A stretch of DNA of 7,886 bases from an uncultured Terriglobales bacterium (GTDB taxonomy: Bacteria > Acidobacteriota > Terriglobia > Terriglobales > Acidobacteriaceae). The translations under genes were made by a program, and so were the position numbers. The stretch is from contig CATPBY010000264.1 of NCBI GenBank assembly GCA_955652845.1, forward strand, positions 1 through 7,886, in the 5' to 3' direction. Below the pieces are notes generated by a model. It made no database searches and was not told the DNA's origin. It worked only from the letters and a program-made list of their open reading frames with translations. This document shows, piece after piece, positions 1-6,955 of this stretch; positions within the stretch are counted from its first letter, which is position 1; each line of letters opens with the position of its first letter.

Positions 1-470
1 AAATTTCGATCAAGCTGACGGTAAACGGGAAGCTGCACTCGTTGCTGGTCGAACCGCGCACCTTGCTGGTGGAACTCCTGCGCGAGGCGTTGGACCTGAC
101 CGGCACACACGTGGGCTGCGATACTACTTATTGCGGCGCGTGTACGGTGTTGCTGGATGGCGCCGCGGTGAAATCCTGCACCATGTTCGCGGTGCAGGCT
201 GACGGCGCGGAGATCGTTACCGTTGAGGGCCTCGAGAAAGACGGACAGCTTCATCCCATCCAGAAAGCCTTTGGTGATGCCTACGGGTTGCAGTGCGGAT
301 ACTGTACCCCGGGACTGATGCTGTCAGCCCTGCAGTTGCTCTCGAAAAACAAGAAACCGACCGAAAAAGAGATGCGCAAAGCCATCGCAGGCAATACCTG
401 CCGTTGCACCGGTTACCAGAACATATTAAAAGCGATTCAACTGGCCGCGCAGAACATGAACGGAGCTTAA
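1..470 (+). CDS. Molybdenum hydroxylase small subunit, [2Fe-2S] protein (CoxS/XdhC-small type), 5' partial
   Basis: This is the iron-sulfur subunit of a xanthine/CO dehydrogenase-family enzyme. It passes electrons from the molybdenum centre to the FAD subunit in the cytoplasm. The reading frame is open from base 3 and reads ISIKLTVNGK, the first beta-strand of the plant-type ferredoxin domain, so only the start codon and a few residues are missing. Both cluster motifs are complete. The ferredoxin-type motif is C-x4-C-x2-C-x11-C (GCDTTYCGACTV to KSC). The C-terminal helical-domain motif is C-x2-C-x31-C-x-C (QCGYC to CRCTGYQNI). About 155 residues are visible, close to the usual 155-170. The stop is TAA at 468-470, three bases before the next gene. 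The TTG at 42 lies inside the conserved domain and is not the true start. The family is near certain; the substrate of the complex is not set by this subunit. Confidence 0.95.
   Translation, partial: ISIKLTVNGKLHSLLVEPRTLLVELLREALDLTGTHVGCDTTYCGACTVLLDGAAVKSCTMFAVQADGAEIVTVEGLEKDGQLHPIQKAFGDAYGLQCGYCTPGLMLSALQLLSKNKKPTEKEMRKAIAGNTCRCTGYQNILKAIQLAAQNMNGA
462..465 (+). promoter_or_regulatory. Ribosome binding site deciding the GTG start of the coxG-like gene
   Basis: GGAG lies 8 bases before GTG 474 and inside the last codons of the small-subunit gene. This supports the GTG start, which follows the upstream stop by only three bases, and suggests co-translation of the two genes. Confidence 0.55.
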
Positions 471-473
471 GTC

Positions 474-914
474 GTGGCGATTAAGTTTGGCGGCGAATTC
501 CAGGTCAATCGCACTCCGGAAGAAGTGTATGACTTTCTGACGGATCCCGCCAAGTTCGCGCCGCTCCTACCGGACTTCAAAAGTATGACGGTGCAGGACA
601 CCACTCATTTTACGGTCAAGGTGAATGTCGGCATCTCTTACATTAAGGGAACCGCCGACGTGAAAATGGAACTGGCGCAGGCGGATCGCCCCAAGCGTGC
701 GCAATACAAAGGCAATGGCAGCGTTTCTGGCGGCAACGTGTCGCTGACGGCCGGCTTTGATCTTTCGCCGAGCCCGGGAGGAACTAAAGTCGCGTGGCAG
801 GGCGAGGCCCAGATCTTTGGCGGTCTGGCATCAGTCGCCGGTGGATTGCTGGAACCACTGGGCAAGAAGAACGTTCAGAAGTTGATCGACGGGCTGCAGG
901 CCGCCCTAAGTTGA
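474..914 (+). CDS. coxG: CoxG-like SRPBCC (START/Bet v1 fold) protein of a molybdenum hydroxylase cluster
   Basis: This 146-residue protein belongs to the CO dehydrogenase subunit G (CoxG) family within the SRPBCC superfamily, a hydrophobic-cavity fold. It opens with the typical strand-helix MAIKFGGEFQVNRTPEEVYDFL, followed by the family-like D-P-x-K and L-L-P-D-F segments. The middle is rich in beta-strand, with YIKGTADVKMELAQADRPKRA and a glycine-rich NGSVSGGNVSL turn. The end is the amphipathic helix LLEPLGKKNVQKLIDGLQ. In Oligotropha, CoxG helps attach CO dehydrogenase to the membrane and has a longer C-terminal part. This protein stops right after the SRPBCC helix and has no visible membrane segment, so a soluble role is more likely. 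It sits between the small and large subunit genes, which ties it to that complex. The exact function of this family outside CO oxidation is unknown. Confidence 0.85.
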   Translation: MAIKFGGEFQVNRTPEEVYDFLTDPAKFAPLLPDFKSMTVQDTTHFTVKVNVGISYIKGTADVKMELAQADRPKRAQYKGNGSVSGGNVSLTAGFDLSPSPGGTKVAWQGEAQIFGGLASVAGGLLEPLGKKNVQKLIDGLQAALS

Positions 915-939
915 ACGTACGCGCTGGGACGGCCGGCTT

Positions 940-944
940 AGGAG
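940..944 (+). promoter_or_regulatory. Strong ribosome binding site deciding the TTG start of the large subunit
   Basis: AGGAG lies 6 bases before TTG 951 in the 36-base gap after the coxG-like gene. No ATG or GTG in frame lies between this site and the first conserved residues (VGKSLPRKEENRLL), so TTG 951 is the convincing start. Confidence 0.75.
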
Positions 945-950
945 CACGGA

Positions 951-3401
951 TTGAAGTCGGAAGCTGACAACAAAAACTGGGTCGGTAAATCCCTCCCGCG
1001 CAAAGAAGAGAATCGCCTTCTCCGCGGCCGGGGCAAGTTCAGCGACGATATCAAGCTGCGCGAAATGCTCTACTTGCGATTTATCCGCTCTCCCTACGCT
1101 CATGCCAGAATTATCAGTGTGGATGTCTCCGCCGCCCAAGCTTTGCCCGGTGTGGTATGCGTGTTGACTGGAACGGAAGTCGCTCAGCAGACGCAGCCTT
1201 TCATTGAAATTGGCCCGGATCCCTTCGCCAAAATCAAAGACTACCCGCTGGCAGTTTCCAAGGCACGATATCAGGGTGAACCGGTAGCGGCACTGGCGGC
1301 GGAGTCTCCGGCACTGGCCGATGACGCCGCCGAGTTGGTTCAGGTGGAGTATGAGGCGCTCGATCCAGTGGTAGATGCGGAAGCAGCGCTGACCAACAAA
1401 AGCATTCTGCACGAAGAATCTGGTACAAACCAGGTTTGGAATGGGGTGTTCGAGTACGGTGATGTAGAGAAAGCATTCAACGATGCAACCTACGTTGTCA
1501 GCATTGATCGTCTTCATTTCCATCGTTTTTCCAGCACGCCCCTGGAAAACAATGTTGTGATCGCGCAGTGGAATCCCAAGGATGAGCGCATCTATTACCA
1601 GTGCAACAACTCGTTTCCGTCATTTGCCATCCAGTTTCTGGCAGCCCACCTTGGCGTTCATATCGACCGCATCCGGGTGGAGACTTCCGACATCGGCGGA
1701 AGCTTCGGAATCAAAATCACGAGTTATCCGCAAATGGCGGTTTGCGCATTAGCTTCCAGGAAAGCCGGGGGACGCCCGGTAAAGTGGGTGGAAACGCGCT
1801 CCGAGCACATCACTTCGAGCGCGCACGGCAATGAGCGGACCTTTCGCGACACTCGGGTCGCTCTCGATAAGAACGGGGTGATCACGGCCATCGCGTCGCG
1901 GCATATCGACGACTGCGGCGCCTATCCTCGCTATGAACCTCTTGGTTGCGTCATCTGGTCACAGGTGTTTCCCGGCGTCTATCGCTTCAAGAATGCGCGA
2001 ATCGATTTCACCCAGGCGGTCACCAACAAATGTCCGGTGGGCCCGAACCGTGGCTACTCTCGCATGCAGCATCTCTGGTTTTTGGAGCGAGTTGTCGACA
2101 TCTGTGCTCATCAACTGAATATTCCTTCCGACGAGATGCGCTCCCGGAACTACATCCTTCCCGATGAATTCCCCTACACGACGCCGAACGGCTGCGTATA
2201 TGATTCTGGAAACTATCCCAAGATGCTGCAACTGGCGAAGAGCCTGATCGGCTGGGAGGATTGGAAAAAGAAACAATTCGCAGCCCGCAAAGAAGGGCGC
2301 CTGATCGGGATCGGTATCGGAACCACGCTGGACTCGGGCACCAATAACTTCGGTCAGTCGCAGATCGTGAATCCATTTTTACCCTATTCCGGAAATTCTC
2401 AGGGGGCCAATTGCAAGCTCGACATCTACGGAGAAGTTGTGGTCTCCGTCGGTTCCTGCCCGCAGGGCCAGGGACATGAAACCACCGCCGCGCAAGTGGT
2501 CGCGGATGTGCTGAATATCCATCCCGATCTGATCACGGTTCGCACCGGCTTCGATACCGAGCGCAATGTGCACACCGGATTTTCAGGCACGTATGCCAGC
2601 CAGTTCGCGGTCTCGGGCCTGTCGGCGGTGCACGGCGCGGTGCAAAAGCTAAAAGCTGAGATCAAGCGCCTGGCCGCCTTTGCGCTGGCGACCACAGAGG
2701 ATGATGTAGAGTTCGGCAGCGGAACCCAGGGTCCGGAGATTCGCGCTAAGAGTACGGCGAAATCCATTAACTATTGGGGACTCGCCAATCTGGTAAATGC
2801 CAACAGCGCCGCTCTCCCCCCGGAACTTTATGAACTTACCCTGAATTGCCGCTATATCTGGCGGGCGCCGTTCAAGGTGCCGGATACTAAAAAGAAATAT
2901 GGAAGCCTGACCCTCACTTACGCGTCGCAGCTTCATATGGCGGTGGTCGAAGTGGAGCGCGACACATATATTCCACGCATTCTCGATTACGTTGCCGTTG
3001 ACGATTGCGGCACTGTCATCAATCCTCCGATCGTGGAAGGGCAAGTCTATGGGGCTACCGCTCATGGTATCGGCGCGGCGCTGATGGAAAATTGCGTTTA
3101 CGATGCAGTCGGCAACATGCTGACCAGCACCTTCAGCGATTACATTCCTATTACCGCGATGAACATGCCAAGAGTGAAATACGGCCACATCGAGACCCCC
3201 TCGCCGCACAGTTATAGCGGAGCCAAAGGCATGGGCGAGGGAGGAGCCGCGCCGATCCATACGATTTCGGCCGCGCTTCAGGATGCGTTATTCGCCAGCG
3301 GCATCATCATCGATGACTCGTTCAACAATGCTGACAGCATCTTCCGCGCCTTGACAGCAAAAGCGACCAGCAAGCTGGTGAACGTGGAGAAACGAATATG
3401 A
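951..3401 (+). CDS. Molybdenum hydroxylase large subunit, Mo-molybdopterin cytosine dinucleotide-binding (CoxL/XdhB-like), substrate unknown
   Basis: This 816-residue protein is the catalytic subunit of a xanthine dehydrogenase / aldehyde oxidase-family hydroxylase, which adds water-derived oxygen to a C-H bond. The N-terminal a/b-hammerhead domain (about residues 10-130) begins VGKSLPRKEENRLLRGRGKF and contains RSPYAHARI. The Mo-binding part has GGSFGIK (249-255), QGQGHET (505-511) and GMGEGG with the catalytic base Glu763. Length matches the usual 780-820. The active-site loop at 365-371 reads PNRGYSR. Form I CO dehydrogenases have AYRCSFR, with a Cu-binding Cys, and form II proteins have AYRGAGR, so this is not a CO dehydrogenase and the substrate pocket differs from both. 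No Tat or Sec signal is seen, so it should be cytoplasmic. It should pair with the small subunit at the window start and with an FAD subunit that is not present here. The TGA stop overlaps an ATG at 3398. Confidence 0.93.
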   Translation: MKSEADNKNWVGKSLPRKEENRLLRGRGKFSDDIKLREMLYLRFIRSPYAHARIISVDVSAAQALPGVVCVLTGTEVAQQTQPFIEIGPDPFAKIKDYPLAVSKARYQGEPVAALAAESPALADDAAELVQVEYEALDPVVDAEAALTNKSILHEESGTNQVWNGVFEYGDVEKAFNDATYVVSIDRLHFHRFSSTPLENNVVIAQWNPKDERIYYQCNNSFPSFAIQFLAAHLGVHIDRIRVETSDIGGSFGIKITSYPQMAVCALASRKAGGRPVKWVETRSEHITSSAHGNERTFRDTRVALDKNGVITAIASRHIDDCGAYPRYEPLGCVIWSQVFPGVYRFKNARIDFTQAVTNKCPVGPNRGYSRMQHLWFLERVVDICAHQLNIPSDEMRSRNYILPDEFPYTTPNGCVYDSGNYPKMLQLAKSLIGWEDWKKKQFAARKEGRLIGIGIGTTLDSGTNNFGQSQIVNPFLPYSGNSQGANCKLDIYGEVVVSVGSCPQGQGHETTAAQVVADVLNIHPDLITVRTGFDTERNVHTGFSGTYASQFAVSGLSAVHGAVQKLKAEIKRLAAFALATTEDDVEFGSGTQGPEIRAKSTAKSINYWGLANLVNANSAALPPELYELTLNCRYIWRAPFKVPDTKKKYGSLTLTYASQLHMAVVEVERDTYIPRILDYVAVDDCGTVINPPIVEGQVYGATAHGIGAALMENCVYDAVGNMLTSTFSDYIPITAMNMPRVKYGHIETPSPHSYSGAKGMGEGGAAPIHTISAALQDALFASGIIIDDSFNNADSIFRALTAKATSKLVNVEKRI

Positions 3402-3487
3402 CGGCGTGGCGGGGCCGCTCTCGCCCGCGAGGTTTTGTCCCTGGTCAAACGTCAGGAAAGCCAGCGCGCCGAAACCGCCACATATGA
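3398..3487 (+). CDS. Possible 29-codon coupling ORF or leader peptide in the spacer before the reductase gene
   Basis: A short frame begins with ATG 3398, which overlaps the large-subunit stop as ATGA. It ends with TGA 3485-3487, which overlaps the start of the reductase gene, again as ATGA. GGAG at 3386-3389 is 8 bases before its ATG, while the reductase ATG at 3484 has no purine-rich site of its own. The peptide has 29 residues, is rich in Arg, Pro and Gly (WRGRSRPRGF near the start, ARRNRH at the end), and resembles no family I know. It could be a translated coupling frame that carries ribosomes to the reductase, or the double overlap could be chance in a GC-rich spacer. The spacer could also be a dispersed intergenic repeat. 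Confidence 0.25.
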   Translation: MTAWRGRSRPRGFVPGQTSGKPARRNRHI

Positions 3488-4446
3488 AACGAGTTTGCGT
3501 CATCGGTTGCGGCGCGATCGGAAGCTTGTATGCGGCGCATCTGGCTCGCGTCACCGAAGTTTGGGCTTTTGTCCGCCGCCGGGAACAGGCGGATGCTCTG
3601 AGCCGTGAAGGACTGCGAGTTTCGGGGGGACATGAATTCCATGTGGAACTGAAAGCGACTGCAAGCGCCAAAGAGCTTCCCGAGTGTGATTTGGCGATCG
3701 TGGCGACGAAAGCTACGCAGGTAGCGGACTCCATTGCTCCAGTCGGTGCGCATTTTAATAAAGGCGCGGTCATTTCGGCGCAGAACGGCCTGGGCAGTGA
3801 GGAGATTATTGCCGCCCACACCCGCGGACAGGTCATCCGCGGCACAACTTTTATGAGCGGCACGCGTCACAGCGACACTCACGTGCAGTACGAACTTGAA
3901 ACGGCTACCTGGCTGGGACCGTTCGAGCCCCGCAACACGCCATTTGCCATGGTGAAGGAAGCCGCCGATCTGATTATCGCCGCCGGACTGAAAGCGGAAG
4001 CGTTGCCGGATGCCCGTCCGGCGCAGTGGTCGAAGTTGATCTTCAATGCGTCGGTCAATGGAGTTTCCGCTCTGACTGGATTGCCGCACTCACCGCATTT
4101 CGCGGATGAGTCGCAGTTTTCCAGTCTCGGACACTTGCTGCACCAGTTGATTGACGAAGGCAAAAAAGTAGCGGCCGCAGCCGGGATTCCACTTCACGAC
4201 GATCCGTGGGAGATGAATAAAATCGGCGCAATGACCAATCATCCAACCTCGATGCTGCATGACATCCGCCATCACTCTCCCACGGAGGTGGACTTCCTGA
4301 GTGGCGCGATCGCTCGCGAGGCCGAGCGGGCGGGCGTATCCGCGCCTCTCCATACGGCGGTTTACCAGCTCATAAAGGGCCAGGAAGCATCATGGAGTTT
4401 TAAGGATGAAAATCGCGCGGTCGCGGTCCGTGGAAAAGGACACTAG
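3484..4446 (+). CDS. Ketopantoate reductase (PanE/ApbA)-family NAD(P)H-dependent 2-oxo acid reductase
   Basis: This 320-residue protein belongs to the 2-dehydropantoate 2-reductase family, which reduces 2-oxo acids with NADPH. The Rossmann nucleotide loop is at the very N-terminus, MKRVCVIGCGAIGSLYAAHL, with GxGxxG at residues 8-13. NGLGSEE follows in the middle. The C-terminal helical domain has the catalytic Lys184 in WSKLIFNASVNG, with Asn188 and Asn192, and Ser256 and Glu268 in TSMLHDIRHHSPTEVD. These match Lys176, Ser244 and Glu256 of E. coli PanE. ATG 3484 is chosen because it is 7 codons before the glycine loop; the in-frame GTG 3406 would add an unconserved Pro/Ser-rich 26-residue tail. 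Its place in a catabolic-looking cluster suggests it may reduce a pathway 2-oxo acid rather than make pantothenate. True PanE remains possible. The stop TAG lies three bases before the next gene. Confidence 0.88.
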   Translation: MKRVCVIGCGAIGSLYAAHLARVTEVWAFVRRREQADALSREGLRVSGGHEFHVELKATASAKELPECDLAIVATKATQVADSIAPVGAHFNKGAVISAQNGLGSEEIIAAHTRGQVIRGTTFMSGTRHSDTHVQYELETATWLGPFEPRNTPFAMVKEAADLIIAAGLKAEALPDARPAQWSKLIFNASVNGVSALTGLPHSPHFADESQFSSLGHLLHQLIDEGKKVAAAAGIPLHDDPWEMNKIGAMTNHPTSMLHDIRHHSPTEVDFLSGAIAREAERAGVSAPLHTAVYQLIKGQEASWSFKDENRAVAVRGKGH

Positions 4447-4449
4447 GCG

Positions 4450-5628
4450 ATGCCCTGGCCAATTGACGAATCCAAGCTGGCTCGTGTGCGCGCCTCAATG
4501 AAGGACCAGGACCTGACCGCGCTGGTGGTGCGAGCTCCCGATAACGTCGTCTACCTCACCAACTATTGGTGCATGAAAGGATATGATGCCGCCATCTTTC
4601 CCCGTGAGGGCGAACCGACGCTCATTACGCTCGAACCGCAACTGGCGGACGCTGAGCGCAATTCCTGGACCAGGGACATTCGCCTGTTCAAAGGGTACGA
4701 CGAACGTGACCCGCGTCCGCCGCAATACCGGGCGCTTGATATTGCCCTGGAAGTCCTCAAGCAGCGTAAACTGACCGAGCGGGTTGCGATTGAGCTCAAC
4801 ATGGGCACACAATCCGCTGACCGTATGGTGGGCGAGCCCACCACCCCCACGCAATTTTATTTCGATGCCTTTCGAAAGATTTCCGGACAGGTGGTTGACG
4901 CGACGCCGCTGCTCAACGAAGCTCGGGCCCTCAAGACTTCTCAGGAAATCGAGCGCATGCGGCTGGCCAATGAACTTGCCGCGCTGGCCATGGAATTCAC
5001 GCGGGAGCACATGCGTCCGGGAATGAAAGAAAGTGAAGTTGGCGGCATGTATGAGGGTTTCGTCCATGGGCTGGGTGTCGGTTACAAGGGAAAGGTCGAG
5101 ATGGCCCGCGCCTTTACGCTGGTATGGTCGGGACAAGGGATCGCGACCTTCACGGCGACCGGCAACCGGCCAATACAGAACAACGAGCCAACACTTTTCG
5201 AAATATGGGTGTGCGTGGACGGTTACTGGACTGACCTCACGAAGAACGCCTGCCCCGGCGAACTTACGCCGGAGTATCACAAGCTGCTTGACCTGTTGTT
5301 GAAGGTGTTTAACGAAGCAGTAGCCCACTCTCATGATGGCGCCAGTTTTGCCGACCTCGATCGCCTGATTCGCGCCCGGATCGCGGAAGGCGGGTATCCC
5401 GGGCAGCCCTCCCATCCTATCTGTCATGGCGTGGGAGCTCGTGCCCATGAACCGCCCTATGCGCATCAGGCGGGCGGCGGCACCATCAGGAAAAACATGG
5501 TGCTGGCGATCGAACCGGGAATTTACTGGCCTGGCGGCGGTGGCTTGCGTCTGGAAGATGATTTCCTGATCACCGATAAAGGCAACGAAAAACTTTGTTC
5601 GTATCCGGATGATTTCCGGCGGGTGTGA
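4450..5628 (+). CDS. M24-family (creatinase / Xaa-Pro aminopeptidase fold) hydrolase, first copy
   Basis: This 392-residue protein has the two-domain layout of creatinases and Xaa-Pro peptidases. The N-terminal creatinase domain covers about residues 5-150 (DLTALVVRAPDNVVYLTNYW), and the C-terminal pita-bread M24 domain covers about 165-385. The metal-site positions are Glu251 (LFEIW), Asp262 (YWTDLTKN), His326 (CHGVGARAHEPP), Glu355 (AIEPGIY) and Glu369 (RLEDDFLIT). The family normally has Asp at the first position; Glu here could still bind metal, so activity is likely kept but tuned. His333 of the HGxG-x-x-x-HE motif is also present. It could cleave an imide, amidine or peptide-like C-N bond; a specific substrate cannot be read from the sequence. 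AAGGA at 4436-4440 precedes ATG 4450 by nine bases. The stop overlaps the next start as TGATG, so this gene and the M20 gene are probably translated together. Confidence 0.88.
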   Translation: MPWPIDESKLARVRASMKDQDLTALVVRAPDNVVYLTNYWCMKGYDAAIFPREGEPTLITLEPQLADAERNSWTRDIRLFKGYDERDPRPPQYRALDIALEVLKQRKLTERVAIELNMGTQSADRMVGEPTTPTQFYFDAFRKISGQVVDATPLLNEARALKTSQEIERMRLANELAALAMEFTREHMRPGMKESEVGGMYEGFVHGLGVGYKGKVEMARAFTLVWSGQGIATFTATGNRPIQNNEPTLFEIWVCVDGYWTDLTKNACPGELTPEYHKLLDLLLKVFNEAVAHSHDGASFADLDRLIRARIAEGGYPGQPSHPICHGVGARAHEPPYAHQAGGGTIRKNMVLAIEPGIYWPGGGGLRLEDDFLITDKGNEKLCSYPDDFRRV

Positions 5629-6926
5629 TGCCGGGAGCAGGAAGATCACTAACGGTGCTCAAATCAAAGAAACATCCGTCGTCCGGTTTAACTCCCAAAC
5701 TGGCCGAGAAAATTATCGCCGAGGTGAGTGAGAAAGAAATTGTGGCCATGTGTTGTGACGTCATTAACATTCCCAGTCCTACTGGCGAAGAACTGCAGAT
5801 GGCGGAGTACATGCAAAATGCTTTGCGCGAGCTTGAGCTGGCTGTGACCTGGCAGGAAGTCGAAGAAGGGCGGGCCAACGTGGTGGGTCGTCGCATGGGA
5901 GTTGGCGGCGGAAAGACCCTGATGTTCAACGGGCACATGGATACGTCAAATACCGGCCGTGAAGACTTCCTGAGTGGCATCGGCTACAAGCCTAACGCGG
6001 TCGTGAAGAATGGATTTATCTACGGCTTGGGCATCTATAACATGAAAGGCGCGCTGGTCTGCTACACCCATGCGGTCCGCGCGCTGCAGCGTGCCGGGGT
6101 CAAATTGAAGGGAGACGTAATTATCGCCGCGGTAGCTGGGGAAATCGAGAAAACACAGTGGGGCGAATTCAAAGGCAAAGAATATCGCGGCTATGGCTAT
6201 GGCACGCATTACCTGGTGAATCACGGCGTCGTGCCCGACATGTGCATTCTGGGTGAACCGACTGATATGCAGGTCGTGCTGGAACATTTTGGGTCACTCT
6301 GGGTGCGCATTTCGTGCGCCGGAATATATGTCCACACTGCATTCTGCGAAGGCCGTGAGGAGATGAACTCCATTCGCCGCATGCACGAACTGATGGCCAA
6401 CATCCTGGAGTGGATTGAGGAATGGGAAAGCAAGGCATCTTACGGTGGCCGGAAAGCGATTGTGAATCTCGGCGGCATTCGCGGAGGCCATGCCTGGCGC
6501 GCCAGCCGCACACCGGAAAAGACTGATCTGTTTCTCGATGTGCGCGTTCCCCCAAGTATTGCGATGAGTGAGGCACGCCGCGAAGTGCAGCAATTATTTT
6601 TCGAATTGGAGAAGAAGCACGCCGATTGGGGATTGGAATTCGAGACCTATGTTTCCGTTCCCGGCGCACGTATCAGTGAAAATCACGAGATGATCAGGGC
6701 CATCGACTGCAATCATGCGCGAATCATGGGCAGTCCGCCTGAGCGGCAAGTTGTGGTCTGGTGCTCGGATGCAAGCGTGCTCAGCCGCTATGGCATTGAA
6801 ACTGTGAATTATGGGCCTTCCAGCGGTCCCCGCGACGCAGAAGGCGAGAAAGTCAAAATCAAGACGCTGGTAGACATCACCAGAATTTACGCATTGACTG
6901 CCGCCGATTTATGCGGCGTCGAATAA
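5628..6926 (+). CDS. M20-family (ArgE/DapE/ACY1-like) protein with an altered zinc site
   Basis: This 432-residue protein has the M20 fold: a catalytic domain (about 30-215 and 335-432) split by a dimerisation or lid domain (about 215-335). Family landmarks are IPSPTGEE, FNGHMDTS with His103 and Asp105, GLGIYNMKGAL, the AGEIEK segment and LGEPTDM with Glu210. Using DapE numbering, the bridging Asp100 is Asn138. Spacing from there to the catalytic Glu134 is 34 residues, which gives Glu172 as the catalytic Glu and Ile173 in place of the zinc ligand Glu135. The last His ligand (His349) has no match: the segment reads SGPRDAEGEKVKI. Three of five ligands therefore appear changed, while His103 and Glu210 remain. 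It may be an unusual amidohydrolase subfamily or a non-hydrolytic relative. The start ATG 5628 overlaps the upstream stop. A GTG at 5655, preceded by AGGAAG, is a possible later start. Confidence 0.85.
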   Translation: MPGAGRSLTVLKSKKHPSSGLTPKLAEKIIAEVSEKEIVAMCCDVINIPSPTGEELQMAEYMQNALRELELAVTWQEVEEGRANVVGRRMGVGGGKTLMFNGHMDTSNTGREDFLSGIGYKPNAVVKNGFIYGLGIYNMKGALVCYTHAVRALQRAGVKLKGDVIIAAVAGEIEKTQWGEFKGKEYRGYGYGTHYLVNHGVVPDMCILGEPTDMQVVLEHFGSLWVRISCAGIYVHTAFCEGREEMNSIRRMHELMANILEWIEEWESKASYGGRKAIVNLGGIRGGHAWRASRTPEKTDLFLDVRVPPSIAMSEARREVQQLFFELEKKHADWGLEFETYVSVPGARISENHEMIRAIDCNHARIMGSPPERQVVVWCSDASVLSRYGIETVNYGPSSGPRDAEGEKVKIKTLVDITRIYALTAADLCGVE

Positions 6927-6946
6927 AGTACAGCGCAATTATTCTT

Positions 6947-6950
6947 GAGG
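6947..6950 (+). promoter_or_regulatory. Ribosome binding site deciding the TTG start of the second M24 gene
   Basis: GAGG lies 5 bases before TTG 6956 in the 29-base gap after the M20 stop. No ATG or GTG is found in frame in this gap. The first in-frame ATG, 7007, would remove the initial charged helix that precedes the GLDALIV strand in this family. Confidence 0.55.
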
Positions 6951-6955
6951 CTAAT

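Noticed and set aside
906..1523. Minus-strand open frame of 205 codons opposite the large subunit start
   Set aside because: The plus strand holds conserved hydroxylase sequence; the antisense product has no recognised motif.
1..3401. Assignment as a true aerobic CO dehydrogenase (coxSL)
   Set aside because: The large subunit has Gly368 at the position of the Cu-binding Cys and the loop reads PNRGYSR, so CO oxidation is not supported.
3406..3483. GTG 3406 as the start of the reductase gene, adding 26 residues
   Set aside because: The extra residues precede the usual MKRVCVIGCGAIG beginning and are unlike the family. The nearest GGAG (3386-3389) is 16 bases from GTG 3406, too far.
4495..5649. 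Long minus-strand open frame (384 codons) opposite the first M24 gene
   Set aside because: It mirrors a gene with clear M24 motifs on the plus strand, shows no recognisable domain, and is of the kind expected from codon bias in GC-rich DNA.
6900..6918. Small hairpin CGCCG/CGGCG near the end of the M20 gene as a terminator
   Set aside because: It has only a 5-bp stem, lies inside the coding sequence and has no following T run. The next gene starts shortly after.
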